Origin: Paraburkholderia polaris
Lineage (GTDB): Bacteria; Pseudomonadota; Gammaproteobacteria; Burkholderiales; Burkholderiaceae
Assembly: GCF_012927345.1 (NCBI RefSeq)
Contig: NZ_JABBGJ010000015.1
Span: 62,001-126,000, forward strand
Length of the DNA stretch: 64,000 nt
Reading direction: 5' to 3'
The notes under the pieces were generated by a model. That model searched no databases and had not been told where the DNA came from. It saw only the letters and a list, made by a program, of their open reading frames with translations. Position numbers and translations under genes: made by a program. Below, in pieces: positions 50,183 to 60,209 of this stretch (its first letter is position 1; each line of letters begins with the position of its first letter).

Positions 50183-52990
50183 ATGCCCCCGCTGCGCGCT
50201 GCCAATCTGCTGGATACGATCGAAGGTTCCCGCCTGCACTCCGCCGACTGCGCCCATTGGCAGCGCTGGGGACCCTATCTCAGCGAGCGTCAGTGGGGCA
50301 CGGTGCGCGAGGATTACAGCCCGGACGGTACTGCCTGGGACTCTTTCCCCCACGACCATGCGCGCAGCCGCGCTTACCGTTGGGGCGAAGACGGCATCGC
50401 CGGTTTCGGCGACGATAAACTCAGCTGGTGCGTGTCGCTCGCGCTGTGGAACCGCAAAGATCCGATCCTCAAGGAACGCCTGTTCGGCCTCACCAACGCG
50501 CAGGGCAATCACGGCGAGGACGTGAAGGAACTGTACTTCTACGTCGACGGCACACCTACGCATTCGTATATGCGGATGCTCTACAAGTACCCGCATGCCG
50601 CCTTTCCGTACGACGACCTGGTTCAGGAAAACGGGCGGCGTGGCGGTGACATGCCGGAATACGAGATCCTCGACACCGGCGTATTCGACGATTTGCGTTA
50701 CTTCGACGTGCAGGTCGAATACGCGAAACATGCGCCCGACGACATCCTGATGCGCGTGACGATCGAGAATCGTGCGGACCAGGCAGCCTCGCTCGATGTG
50801 TTGCCGCAGATATGGGCGCGCAATTCGTGGTCGTGGAAGGAGAACAAGGACAAGCCGTCGCTCGTTGCGGGCCAGGACCACAACGGCGCAGCCCACATAG
50901 TCGGCCGTCAGCATGGTCATGAGCCGATCGTCGTGACAGCGTGGTCAAAAGACGCGCCGCAGATGGCGTGGCTGTTCTGCGAGAACGACACCAACGTCAA
51001 GCGCCTGTTCAACATGGATGGCACGGGCCCATTCAAGGACGGCTTCAACGACTACCTCGTCCACGGCGACGAACAGGCGGTGCGTCGCGACGCCGGCACC
51101 AAGGCGGCCGCGCACGCGTCGATTGACCTCGGTCCGTATGGCCGCGCCGTGGTGTACATGCGCTGGCGTCCGCAGTCGAGTCCCGATGACACGCAACTCG
51201 ATGCCGATGCGGTGTTCGCTCACCGCATCGCGGAGGCCGACGAGTTCTATGGCGCGCTGCAACACGAGATCGACGATCCCGACGCGCGCCTCGTGCAGCG
51301 CCAGGCACTCGCCGGCATGTTGTGGTCCAAGCAGTACTACCAGTATGACGTGCAGCGCTGGCTCGAAGGCGATCCACTGCAACCCAAGCCGCCGGAGTCC
51401 CGCAAACGCGGTCGCAATGCGGAGTGGCGGCATCTGTGCAACGCGGACATCGTGTCGATGCCCGACAAGTGGGAATACCCGTGGTACGCGTCGTGGGACC
51501 TGGCGTTTCATGCGACCGCGTTCGCGCTGATCGATCCCGCGTTTGCCAAGCGTCAATTGCTGCTGCTGGTGAAGGACCGCTATCAGCATCCGAACGGCCA
51601 ATTGCCCGCCTACGAATGGGCACTCGGCGACGCGAATCCGCCTGTGCACGCCTGGGCCGCGTGGCGCGTCTATGAAATCGACCGCGCGCTCACGGGCAAA
51701 TCGGATCGCGATTTTCTGGAGCTCGTCTTCCACAAGCTGTTGCTGAATTTCACGTGGTGGGTGAACCGTAAGGATGCGGATGGCCGCAACGTTTTTCAGG
51801 GCGGCTTTCTCGGGCTGGACAACGTCGGTATCTTCGACCGCTCCTCGCCGCTACCCACCGGCGGTCACATTGACCAGTCCGACGGCACCGCTTGGATGGC
51901 GGCGTACGCGCTCGACCTGATGCGGATCGCGCTCGAACTGGCGTATGCGAACCACGTGTTCGTCGATATCGGCGTGAAGTTTTTCGAGCACTTCCTGTAT
52001 ATCGCCGAGGCAGTGAGTTGCGACGACGGCTGCGATACCGGTCTATGGGACAGCGAGGACGAATTTTTCTACGACAAACTGCGCCTGCCCGACGGCAGCA
52101 ATATTCCGATGCGCCTGCGCTCGATCGTCGGCCTGATTCCGCTGTTCGCCGTGCACGTGCTCGAAGAACGTTTGCATGGTCACTTGCCGGGTCTGCGCGA
52201 GCGGCTCGTCTGGTTCCTCGAACATCGCCCCGATCTGGCGAAGCTGGTTTCGCGCTGGAACGAGCCCGGCAAGGGTAATGCGCTGCTGCTCTCGCTTTTG
52301 CGCGGGCATCGGATGAAAGCATTGCTGCGCCGTGCACTCGACGAAAGCGAATTCCTCTCGGATCACGGCGTGCGGGCATTGTCGCGATTCCATCGCGACC
52401 ATCCGTTCGAGTTCAACCACAACGGCACCAGCGTCACCGTCAGGTATCTGCCGGCCGAATCCGACACCCGCGTGTTCGGCGGCAATTCGAACTGGCGCGG
52501 GCCGGTGTGGATGCCGATGAACTATCTGCTGATTGAATCGCTGTACGAATTTCATCGCTACTACGGCGACGATTTCCGCGTCGAATATCCGACCGGCTCG
52601 GGGCAGCAGTTCTCGCTCAGCGAAATCGGCGACGAACTGGCGCGCCGGGCGGCCACCCTGTTCCTGAAGGACAAAAACGGCGAACGTCCGGTGATGGGCG
52701 CGTATCCACTTTTGCAGGCCGACCCGCGCTCGCGCGATCTCGTGCTGTTCCATGAGTATTTCCATGGCGACAACGGGCGTGGCGTGGGCGCCTCGCATCA
52801 AACCGGCTGGAGCGGGCTGGTGGCGCTGCTCCTGCAACCGAGGGCGATGGCCGCATCGGGTAACGTGCCGCTGGCGGGCGAGCCGGACCGGGCGCCAATT
52901 CCAGCATCGCCAACGTCGCCTGCCCCCGCCTGCACACCAGGGTCCGCGCCCGAACCTGCGCCTGCGCTGGCAACGGCAGTGACCAAGTAG
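50183..52990 (+). CDS. large GH63-type glucosidase
   Basis: A 935-aa glycoside hydrolase. The N-terminal part (WGPYLSERQWGTVREDYS, DHARSRAYRWGEDGIAGF) and catalytic (alpha/alpha)6 barrel (DKWEYPWYASWDLAFHATAF, NPPVHAWAAWRVYEI, GGNSNWRGPVWMPMNYLLIE) match bacterial GH63 mannosylglycerate/glucosyl hydrolases. The C-terminal ~70 residues are a Pro/Ala-rich tail beyond the usual end. No signal peptide, so a cytosolic role on internal glucans or compatible solutes is likely. It starts 51 bp after the debranching enzyme gene. Confidence 0.87.
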   Translation: MPPLRAANLLDTIEGSRLHSADCAHWQRWGPYLSERQWGTVREDYSPDGTAWDSFPHDHARSRAYRWGEDGIAGFGDDKLSWCVSLALWNRKDPILKERLFGLTNAQGNHGEDVKELYFYVDGTPTHSYMRMLYKYPHAAFPYDDLVQENGRRGGDMPEYEILDTGVFDDLRYFDVQVEYAKHAPDDILMRVTIENRADQAASLDVLPQIWARNSWSWKENKDKPSLVAGQDHNGAAHIVGRQHGHEPIVVTAWSKDAPQMAWLFCENDTNVKRLFNMDGTGPFKDGFNDYLVHGDEQAVRRDAGTKAAAHASIDLGPYGRAVVYMRWRPQSSPDDTQLDADAVFAHRIAEADEFYGALQHEIDDPDARLVQRQALAGMLWSKQYYQYDVQRWLEGDPLQPKPPESRKRGRNAEWRHLCNADIVSMPDKWEYPWYASWDLAFHATAFALIDPAFAKRQLLLLVKDRYQHPNGQLPAYEWALGDANPPVHAWAAWRVYEIDRALTGKSDRDFLELVFHKLLLNFTWWVNRKDADGRNVFQGGFLGLDNVGIFDRSSPLPTGGHIDQSDGTAWMAAYALDLMRIALELAYANHVFVDIGVKFFEHFLYIAEAVSCDDGCDTGLWDSEDEFFYDKLRLPDGSNIPMRLRSIVGLIPLFAVHVLEERLHGHLPGLRERLVWFLEHRPDLAKLVSRWNEPGKGNALLLSLLRGHRMKALLRRALDESEFLSDHGVRALSRFHRDHPFEFNHNGTSVTVRYLPAESDTRVFGGNSNWRGPVWMPMNYLLIESLYEFHRYYGDDFRVEYPTGSGQQFSLSEIGDELARRAATLFLKDKNGERPVMGAYPLLQADPRSRDLVLFHEYFHGDNGRGVGASHQTGWSGLVALLLQPRAMAASGNVPLAGEPDRAPIPASPTSPAPACTPGSAPEPAPALATAVTK

Positions 52991-53147
52991 CGAGTCGCGA
53001 TCGGCGACCCAACCGCGCGCGAGGTTACATAAGCCATACAGCGCGCAGCGCGGGCAAGTCGAGTCGTTGTTTTTGAACTGTGTGGGTTCAAGCGTGGTCT
53101 TTCATATACCGCCACGTCCGTTCCATTGGCTTCCTTAAGTGAATCCC

Positions 53148-54749
53148 ATGTCGACTACTCCGAACACCCCAACTTCCGCCAGTCACGAACCCAGTTGCAA
53201 AGTCAGCGCGGGTCCGCATGAGGCGCCGTCGTCGCCGGCTGGCAAGCGGCCTGCGCCACCTTGCACGCTGGTGATCTTCGGCGCGGGCGGCGACCTGACC
53301 AAACGGCTGCTGATGCCCGCGCTGTACAACCTCGCGGTGGACGGCCTGCTCGACGGCGGCATGAAGATCATCGGCGTGAATCACGGCGAGCGCGAGACGA
53401 GCGAATGGCGCGAAGACCTGCACACGTCGCTGCAACAGTTCGCCGCCGACAAAGCCAGCACCTTCCACGCTGGCAAGCTCGACGACAAAGCGTGGGACTG
53501 GGTCGCGCAACGGCTCGAATACATGGCCGGCGAGTTCGAAACCGACGACACGTTCACGAAGCTCAAGCAAAAGCTCGATCAATCGCCGGGCGGCAACGTG
53601 ATTTTTTACCTGGCGGTCAGCTCGCGCTTTTTCAAACCGATCGTCGAGCATCTCGGCAAAGCGGGCTTGCTGAAAGAAGGCGATGGCGACGCGGGCGGCT
53701 TCCGCCGTCTCGTGATCGAGAAGCCGTTCGGCACGGATCTCGCCTCGGCGCGCGATCTGAACGCACACATTCTGTCGTACGCGAACGAGTCGCAGGTGTA
53801 TCGCATCGACCACTTTCTCGGTAAGGACACCGTACAGAGCATTCTCGCGGTGCGCTTCGCGAACGCCTTGTTCGAACCGATCTGGCGGCGCGAATATATC
53901 GACAGCGTGCAGATCACCGCAGCCGAAACGATCGGCGTGGAGGGGCGCGGCAAGTTTTACGAGCAGACCGGCGCGTTCCGCGACATGCTGCCGAACCACC
54001 TGTTCCAGTTGCTCGGCATGGTCGCGATGGAGCCACCCAATTCGTTCGATGCCGAAGCCGTGCGCAACAAGAAGGCTGAAATCTTCGACGCGATCCAGCC
54101 GCTGACCGCAGACGACGTCGTCTTCGGTCAATACGAAAAGGGGCCTGCGGGCGTCGGCTATCGCGAGGAACCGGACGTCGCACCGGACAGCACGACGGAA
54201 ACCTACGCCGCCGCGCGCGTGTACGTCGAGAACTGGCGTTGGGCGGGCGTGCCGTTCTATCTGCGCACCGGCAAGCGGCTTGCCGCGCGCCGCACGGAGA
54301 TCTCAGTGCAGCTGAAACCGGTGCCGTTCCGCCTCTTCCGCGACACGCCGGTCGACGCGCTGACGCCAAACGTGCTGACTTTGCGCATTGATCCCGCGCA
54401 CGGCACGAGCTTTGACTTCAATGTGAAGACGCCGGGGCCGGTGATGCAGATCGGCGCGGTCCAATCCTCATTCGACTACGCCGATTTCTTCGCGGAACAG
54501 GCCAATGTCGGCTATGAGACCTTGCTGTACGACTGCATGCTTGGCGACGAAACATTGTTTCAGCGAGCGGACAGCATTGAGACAAGTTGGGCCGCGGTGG
54601 ACGACGTGCTGCATCCGAAGACCGGCGGCGCGATGCCGGTGCGTGGCTACGCCGCGGGCAGCGAAGGCCCCGCCGAAGCAGACGCGCTGCTTGCACGCAA
54701 CGGCCATGCATGGCGGCCTTTGCAAAAGGATGCAGCCGAAAAGAAGTAA
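53148..54749 (+). CDS. zwf: glucose-6-phosphate 1-dehydrogenase
   Basis: A 533-aa enzyme of the oxidative pentose-phosphate and Entner-Doudoroff routes that oxidises glucose-6-phosphate with NADP+. The NADP motif GAGGDLTKRLLMPALYNL and the active-site RIDHFLGKDTVQ are present, plus VIEKPFGTDLASA. An N-terminal Ser/Pro-rich extension of ~40 residues precedes the fold, making it slightly longer than usual. ATG 53148 was preferred to GTG 53139. The glucokinase-like gene follows by 35 bp, so glucan breakdown feeds directly into this step (inference). Confidence 0.95.
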   Translation: MSTTPNTPTSASHEPSCKVSAGPHEAPSSPAGKRPAPPCTLVIFGAGGDLTKRLLMPALYNLAVDGLLDGGMKIIGVNHGERETSEWREDLHTSLQQFAADKASTFHAGKLDDKAWDWVAQRLEYMAGEFETDDTFTKLKQKLDQSPGGNVIFYLAVSSRFFKPIVEHLGKAGLLKEGDGDAGGFRRLVIEKPFGTDLASARDLNAHILSYANESQVYRIDHFLGKDTVQSILAVRFANALFEPIWRREYIDSVQITAAETIGVEGRGKFYEQTGAFRDMLPNHLFQLLGMVAMEPPNSFDAEAVRNKKAEIFDAIQPLTADDVVFGQYEKGPAGVGYREEPDVAPDSTTETYAAARVYVENWRWAGVPFYLRTGKRLAARRTEISVQLKPVPFRLFRDTPVDALTPNVLTLRIDPAHGTSFDFNVKTPGPVMQIGAVQSSFDYADFFAEQANVGYETLLYDCMLGDETLFQRADSIETSWAAVDDVLHPKTGGAMPVRGYAAGSEGPAEADALLARNGHAWRPLQKDAAEKK

Positions 54750-54784
54750 CTCCATGAGACGCATCAACCCAATCGGGGGACACC

Positions 54785-55585
54785 GTGGCCACACGTAAGA
54801 CGAAAGTAAAAAGCAGTACCGAGCGGATTCTGGCGATCGATGTGGGTGGCACTGGCCTGAAAGCCGCAATCATCGATGCGGACGGACAGATGAAAACCGA
54901 ACGTTTGCGTGTGGCGACGCCGCATCCGTGCACGCCGGATCAACTGGTGGACGCATTGGTGAAGCTGGTCGAGCCGCTTGTCGAAAAGGAGCCGCCCACG
55001 CTGATGTCGATCGGCTTCCCTGGCGTGGTGCGCAACAACCGCATTTTGACGGCGCCGCATTTTGGCATTGAAGGCTGGCACGATATTCCGCTCGCGGATT
55101 CGCTGGCGCAGCGCCTAGGTGGTCTGCCGGTGCGAATGATCAACGATGCCGAGATGCAGGGCTTTGCCGCGATCGAAGGTCATGGGCTCGAGTTCGTGCT
55201 GACGCTTGGCACAGGCGCGGGCACGGCGCTGTTCCGCGATGGCGAGTTGATGCCTCACCTCGAGCTTGCGCATCATCCGGTCAGCAAGAAGGGGGTGGCG
55301 TACGACGAGTACATCGGCGACGCGGCGCGCGAGGCAGCCGGAAACAAGCGCTGGAATCGCCGGGTCCAGAAGGTGATCGGGATTCTCGATTCGCTGGTGA
55401 ACTACGACAAGCTGTGGATTGGCGGCGGCAACGCGGCACGGCTGACGTTCAAGTTGCCCGGGAACGTCGCCACAGTATCGAACGATGCGGGGATCGAAGG
55501 CGGCGCCCGGCTGTGGCATCCGAAGTCGCTGCGCGAGACGCGGCAGTTGCCGGAGGCCAATGAGCGGACGGGCCGGTTCAAGTGA
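54785..55585 (+). CDS. ppgK: ROK-family polyphosphate-glucokinase-like protein
   Basis: A 266-aa sugar kinase. The N-terminal phosphate motif is ILAIDVGGTGLKAAIID; MSIGFPGVVRNN and VLTLGTGAGTALFRDGELM fit PpgK-type enzymes that phosphorylate glucose with polyphosphate or ATP. A GTG start with a GGGG site gives MATRKTKVKSST. Its place after zwf supports making glucose-6-phosphate. Length is that of a compact ROK kinase. Confidence 0.83.
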   Translation: MATRKTKVKSSTERILAIDVGGTGLKAAIIDADGQMKTERLRVATPHPCTPDQLVDALVKLVEPLVEKEPPTLMSIGFPGVVRNNRILTAPHFGIEGWHDIPLADSLAQRLGGLPVRMINDAEMQGFAAIEGHGLEFVLTLGTGAGTALFRDGELMPHLELAHHPVSKKGVAYDEYIGDAAREAAGNKRWNRRVQKVIGILDSLVNYDKLWIGGGNAARLTFKLPGNVATVSNDAGIEGGARLWHPKSLRETRQLPEANERTGRFK

Positions 55586-55726
55586 AGCGTGATTGGCGGA
55601 CGGATTCGTTGCGCGTCGGCGGAATAAAGCGCCCGGTCGATACGTTTGTCACCGGTAGCCGTGACGCGAGTCTGTTGCGCCACTACCTTTTTCAGCTTAG
55701 CTAACTTATACCCGGGGCAGCCAACG

Positions 55727-56296
55727 ATGATTCGAAGCGATGCCGCTGGCGTTGCACGACGCCTGTTATTTGTCAGCGTATCTGCCGTGCTGACGTTTGC
55801 TGCAGTGAGTGCCCGTGCGGCCGATGCATTCGCGCTGTCGTCACCAGGTTTGGCCGACGGCGGCACGCTGGATTCGAGCCACGCTGCAAGCGCGAATAAT
55901 TGCGGGGGCGGGAACGTGTCACCAGCCTTGCAATGGCGGAACTCACCTAACGGCACGAAGAGCTACGCGATTACTATTTTCGACCCGGACGGCGCGAAGG
56001 GTCTGGGCATTGTGCACTGGGTGTTATATGGCGTCGCGCCGTCGGCGACCGGGCTCGGCGCGGGTGCTACGCCGCCGGCCGGTAGTGTGGGGGGAACGAA
56101 CCGGACTGGCGGCCCGGGGTATTACGGACCATGCCCACCGGTCGGGGAGGTTCCGCATCATTATGTCGTGCAGATTTATGCGCTTGATTTACCGCCCGAC
56201 GCATTGCCGGCAGGGTTGACGCGCGACGCGTTGCAGGCGGCTATCAAGGATCATGTGCTTGCTGCGACCAGTACGGTGCTTCGATACGGACGGTGA
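55727..56296 (+). CDS. exported PEBP-family (YbhB/YbcL) protein
   Basis: A 189-aa protein with signal peptide (VSAVLTFAAVSARA) and a phosphatidylethanolamine-binding-protein-like fold: NNCGGGNVSPALQWRNSP, ITIFDPDGAKGLGIVHWVLYG, GPGYYGPCPPVGEVPHHYVV. The ATG at 55727 starts the signal peptide; the frame is open earlier. Bacterial members are periplasmic or cytosolic proteins of poorly known function. Confidence 0.85.
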   Translation: MIRSDAAGVARRLLFVSVSAVLTFAAVSARAADAFALSSPGLADGGTLDSSHAASANNCGGGNVSPALQWRNSPNGTKSYAITIFDPDGAKGLGIVHWVLYGVAPSATGLGAGATPPAGSVGGTNRTGGPGYYGPCPPVGEVPHHYVVQIYALDLPPDALPAGLTRDALQAAIKDHVLAATSTVLRYGR

Positions 56297-56354
56297 TTTT
56301 TGTGCCACTGACGGCGGCGGCCGGGCGATCGACGCCGCCGTCAAAGGCAACACG

Positions 56355-57350
56355 CTACCTGGCCGCATCACCCCATCGATATTCCAGACTAACCTCATCA
56401 AGCTGCGCCTTGACTTGTGCATCGAGCACAAGCTCCGAAGCAGCCAGCGTATCGCTCAGTTGCTCAGCGCGACTTGCGCCAATAATCGCTGAGGTAATCA
56501 GCGGATTAGCCAGCACCCACGCAAGAGAAACCCGAGTCAAAGACTCGCCCGTCGGCGTAGCAATCGCCTTCAATTTTTCGATCGTTTCGAATTCGCGCTG
56601 ATGCCAGTACCGCTCCTGATACATCGCCCCCGCCTTGCCGACGGTTTCGGTAAATCGTCCGGACGTGGGCGCTGCATCCACCCGATGCTTGCCCGTCAGC
56701 AAGCCACCCGCCAGTGGGTTATACGGCATCACGGCCAGTTGCTCTTCAGCCGCTAAAGGTAACAACTCCCGCTCGATCTGCCGGAACAACAGGTTATAGC
56801 GGGGCTGCACCGACACAAACCGCGCCACGCGTAACACATCAGCGCGACCCAGCGCTCGCGCCAGCCGATAGGCGAGGAAATTCGACACCCCGATATACCG
56901 TGCCTTGCCCGATCGAACGATCACGTCCAGCGCCTCCAGCGTCTCATCGAGCGGCGTATTCGCATCGTCGGAATGGAGCTGGTACAGGTCCACGTAATCC
57001 GTGCCGAGGCGCCGCAGCGATGCATCGATCGCGTCCAGCAGATGTTTGCGCGACGCGCCTTGATCCCACGCCGACGGCCCCATCTTGCCAACTGCCTTCG
57101 TCGCCAGAATGAAGCGGTCGCGTTTGCCTTTCAGCCACCGCCCGACGATTTCCTCCGTGCGCCCGGCATTACTCTCGCCGGCGCCGAGCGGATAAACGTT
57201 GGCGGTATCGATGAAGTTCACGCCGGCATCCGCCGCCGTGTCGAGAATGCGATGCGAGGCATCTTCTTCAGTCTGCAGGCCAAAGGTCATCGTGCCGAGG
57301 CACAGGCGCGAAACGGTCAGGCCAGTGCGGCCGAATTTGCGGTATTGCAT
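56355..57350 (-). CDS. aldo/keto reductase
   Basis: A 331-aa NADPH-dependent (alpha/beta)8 reductase. Seen are MQYRKFGRTGLTVSRLCLG, the catalytic Asp and Tyr in NFIDTANVYPLG, Lys in LATKAVGKMG and His in LYQLHSDD, with the cofactor segment SAIIGASRAEQL near the end. ATG 57350 was chosen over the longer frame at 57443. Substrate unknown. Confidence 0.9.
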   Translation of the reverse strand: MQYRKFGRTGLTVSRLCLGTMTFGLQTEEDASHRILDTAADAGVNFIDTANVYPLGAGESNAGRTEEIVGRWLKGKRDRFILATKAVGKMGPSAWDQGASRKHLLDAIDASLRRLGTDYVDLYQLHSDDANTPLDETLEALDVIVRSGKARYIGVSNFLAYRLARALGRADVLRVARFVSVQPRYNLLFRQIERELLPLAAEEQLAVMPYNPLAGGLLTGKHRVDAAPTSGRFTETVGKAGAMYQERYWHQREFETIEKLKAIATPTGESLTRVSLAWVLANPLITSAIIGASRAEQLSDTLAASELVLDAQVKAQLDEVSLEYRWGDAAR

Positions 57351-57538
57351 GGTCAACTCCGAAGCAGAACGGAACGGTTGCGGTATGCGGTGTTGCAAAA
57401 AGGATAAACGGTGTCGCGATTTCGTGTTTGGATACGGGCACATTCAGGAGCAGAAGGGCGTTAGCATTTAGAAAGCTTTTCGCCTCACTGGATTTCTATG
57501 CGCGAATACAACGAACTTTTATGATCGGAGCACATCAA

Positions 57539-57560
57539 CTGAACCATGCCGTTGGTTCAG
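57539..57560. promoter_or_regulatory. perfect inverted repeat with 6-bp spacer
   Basis: CTGAACCA and TGGTTCAG flank TGCCGT. It lies 190 bp upstream of the aldo/keto reductase gene and 380 bp upstream of the receptor gene. Its geometry is that of a dimeric repressor site; regulator unknown. Confidence 0.45.
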
Positions 57561-57793
57561 CGGCAAGATGGCGGCATTTAACGCGCTTATCCCCGATTTA
57601 CATAGGATCATCTATTCATCTGATAAATAGCTGGATTTCTCGCGTAACAGGCCGTTAACATTACAAATGCGTAATCTAGTCTTGACGCTGCCCTGTTGAA
57701 AATTACGAAACCCATACATTCGTAAAAGACCGAAACAATTTAATTACAGCAGGTAATGTTCGGCGAGGTTGATGCGCTTTTATGCGTGTGGAA

Positions 57794-57808
57794 TGATATC
57801 GATTCTCA
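57794..57808. promoter_or_regulatory. Fur-box-like 7-1-7 repeat
   Basis: TGATATC-G-ATTCTCA matches the 7-1-7 Fur consensus TGATAAT-G-ATTATCA at 12 of 15 positions. It lies 132 bp upstream of the siderophore receptor gene, fitting iron repression. Confidence 0.65.
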
Positions 57809-57939
57809 TTTAACCATCAGCCAGCCATCCCGTCGTCTTTGCTCTGAGCAGTAGACCGGCAGCCAGCCAATTGCGGTTTTGCCATTGATTCCATGTCGAC
57901 CATGCGGATCTGGCAAGCGCACTCCTGACGGGATTTCCC

Positions 57940-60132
57940 ATGTTCAATCACACGCCGCTTGCGACTGCGTTAGCGCTAGCTTTTGCCGTTCCGTTCGCCA
58001 CGCCCGCGGTCGCGCAGACCGCGCCGCAAACCGCATCGCAGCCGTCGGCTCAAAACGCATCGGCGAGCGCAGCAGGCGATAACGGAACCTTGCCGACCAT
58101 CGGCGTCGCGGCGCAAGCCGAACAACAGGACTTCCAGGCAGAACGCTCGAACGTCGGTGCGAAGACGCCCACCGCGTTGCGCGACATTCCGCAAACGGTC
58201 ACCGTCATCAACAAGGCGGTGCTCGCCTCCCAAGGCGCCACGTCGTTCCAGGACGCGCTGCGCAATGCGCCGGGCGTGACGATCGGCGGGGCCGAAGGCG
58301 GTCAGATCGGCAACAACATCAACTTGCGCGGCTTCACCGCGCAGAACGACATCTATCTGGATGGGTTCCGCGATCGCAACCAGTACTATCGCGACACTTT
58401 CGACCTCGAAGAACTCGAGGTGCTGTACGGTCCGTCGTCGATGTTGTTCGGCCGCGGTTCGACGGGCGGCGTGATCAACCAGGTCAGCAAGAGGGCGAAC
58501 CTGACCGACTCGGCGGAAGTCACGGGCATGATCGGCACCGACGATCGCTATCGCAGCACCGTCGACGTCAACCACAAGCTGACTGACACCTCGGCGATCC
58601 GCCTGAATGCGTTCGGCCAAAGCCTCGGTTCGACACGCGACGAGATGAAGAACAAGGACTACGGTATCGCACCGGAAGTGCGTTTCGGCATCGGCACACC
58701 AACCGAAGTAACGATCTCCGCGCTGATCCAGCACAACTACGACATGCCCGACTATGGCGTGCAGGCGTTGAATGGGCATCCTTCGCCTGTGCCGAAAAAT
58801 ACCTTCTACGGCTTGACGACCGACCGCACGATTCAGGATGTCCAGACCTTTACGGCCGGCATCAAGCACAAGTTCTCCGACAGTCTCACACTGAGCAACC
58901 AGACGCAGTTCTCGCATTCGCTAACCGACGCGCGCGAAACCGCGCCGCAGGCCGTGTTGACGGGGCCGCTCACCACCAGCACGGCGCTGACCAACGGTAA
59001 TTTCACGACCTTGTCGCCGTCGCAACTATTCATCAAGTTGCAGAGCCACGACCGTGTGATCGAAAACCATTCGCTGTACAACGACACGATGGTCGAATAC
59101 AAGTTCGACACCGGCCCGATCAAGCATGACCTGATCGCCGGCGTCGAACTTGGGCATGACAGTTACTCGAACCAGGCGTACACGCGCAACAACTTGCCGG
59201 TCGTTTCGATGGTGAATCCGGCGTATCTGTCGTCGCCCGCTGGCGTGACCACGACGGTCGGCAACTATGCCAATTCCGGGTCGAATGAGATCGCCGGCTA
59301 CGTCAACGACACCGTGTCGCTCGGTCAACACTGGAAGGTGATCGGCGGTTTGCGTTGGGACCGCTTCCAGGCGCAGATCCACAACACGATCAGCCTGCCG
59401 GGTTACGCGACTCAAACCAACTTCTTCACCAGTGTGCGCGCCGGTGTGATCTATCAGCCGACCGACTGGCAGTCGTACTACGTGTCGTATGGCACGTCGT
59501 TCGATCCGTCGCTCGAAGCGTTGACGGTCACCAACCTGACGCAGAACCTGGCGCCGGAGTCGACCAAGTCGTACGAAGTGGGCGGCAAGTGGGACCTGCT
59601 GGGCGGCAATATCTCGGTGACGTCCGCGTTCTTCCGCGAGGAAATGACCAACGCCCGCACGCAAGTTTCGCCGACCGAATACGAGCTCGACGGCGACATC
59701 CGCGTCGACGGATTCCAGGCCGGCGTGACCGGTCACATCACCGACAAGTGGCAGATTTTTGGCGGCTACACGTACATGGACGCCATCATCCTGAAAGCGC
59801 TCGATGGAACGCAAGGGCACACGCCGGCCAACACGCCGCGCAACACGCTGACGCTCTGGAGCACATACGCCATCACGCCGCATTGGGAAATCGGCGGTGG
59901 CCCGACCTACATGTCGCCGCGCTACGCGTCGAATACGAACTATGTGCAGGTCCCGGGCTACACGCGCTGGGATGCGACCGCCGCCTACCACGCGAAGAAA
60001 TACGACGTTCGGCTGAATCTGCTGAACCTGACCAACAAGATGTACTACGACGCGCTCATCCAGTCGGACGGCGGCCGTTCCGTGCCGGGCATCGGACGCA
60101 CGCTGCTGGCGACGTTCGACTACCGGTTCTGA
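57940..60132 (+). CDS. TonB-dependent siderophore receptor
   Basis: A 730-aa outer-membrane receptor. A signal peptide (LALAFAVPFATPAVAQ) is followed by a Ser/Ala-rich linker and the plug domain (DIPQTVTVINKAVL, LRGFTAQNDIYLDGFRD, LEELEVLYGPSSMLFGRGST). A 22-strand barrel ends in the terminal FDYRF. There is no N-terminal STN signalling domain, so it is a transporter only. The combination with a piuC/ybiX-like gene resembles the E. coli fiu-ybiX layout for catecholate siderophores (inference). Confidence 0.92.
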   Translation: MFNHTPLATALALAFAVPFATPAVAQTAPQTASQPSAQNASASAAGDNGTLPTIGVAAQAEQQDFQAERSNVGAKTPTALRDIPQTVTVINKAVLASQGATSFQDALRNAPGVTIGGAEGGQIGNNINLRGFTAQNDIYLDGFRDRNQYYRDTFDLEELEVLYGPSSMLFGRGSTGGVINQVSKRANLTDSAEVTGMIGTDDRYRSTVDVNHKLTDTSAIRLNAFGQSLGSTRDEMKNKDYGIAPEVRFGIGTPTEVTISALIQHNYDMPDYGVQALNGHPSPVPKNTFYGLTTDRTIQDVQTFTAGIKHKFSDSLTLSNQTQFSHSLTDARETAPQAVLTGPLTTSTALTNGNFTTLSPSQLFIKLQSHDRVIENHSLYNDTMVEYKFDTGPIKHDLIAGVELGHDSYSNQAYTRNNLPVVSMVNPAYLSSPAGVTTTVGNYANSGSNEIAGYVNDTVSLGQHWKVIGGLRWDRFQAQIHNTISLPGYATQTNFFTSVRAGVIYQPTDWQSYYVSYGTSFDPSLEALTVTNLTQNLAPESTKSYEVGGKWDLLGGNISVTSAFFREEMTNARTQVSPTEYELDGDIRVDGFQAGVTGHITDKWQIFGGYTYMDAIILKALDGTQGHTPANTPRNTLTLWSTYAITPHWEIGGGPTYMSPRYASNTNYVQVPGYTRWDATAAYHAKKYDVRLNLLNLTNKMYYDALIQSDGGRSVPGIGRTLLATFDYRF

Positions 60133-60209
60133 AGCGTGCCTCATTGATACGGTAGGCTTGCCGCTCTCGCAAACGGCAGGCCGACCTAACGAGGCCAAGG
60201 AAACTCAAG

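Larger units (their letters stand above)
57351..57939. promoter_or_regulatory. gap with a Fur box and an inverted repeat
   Basis: About 590 bp, AT-rich toward the receptor gene. It contains an 8-bp-arm inverted repeat at 57539-57560 and a Fur-like box at 57794-57808. No gene seen. Confidence 0.5.
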
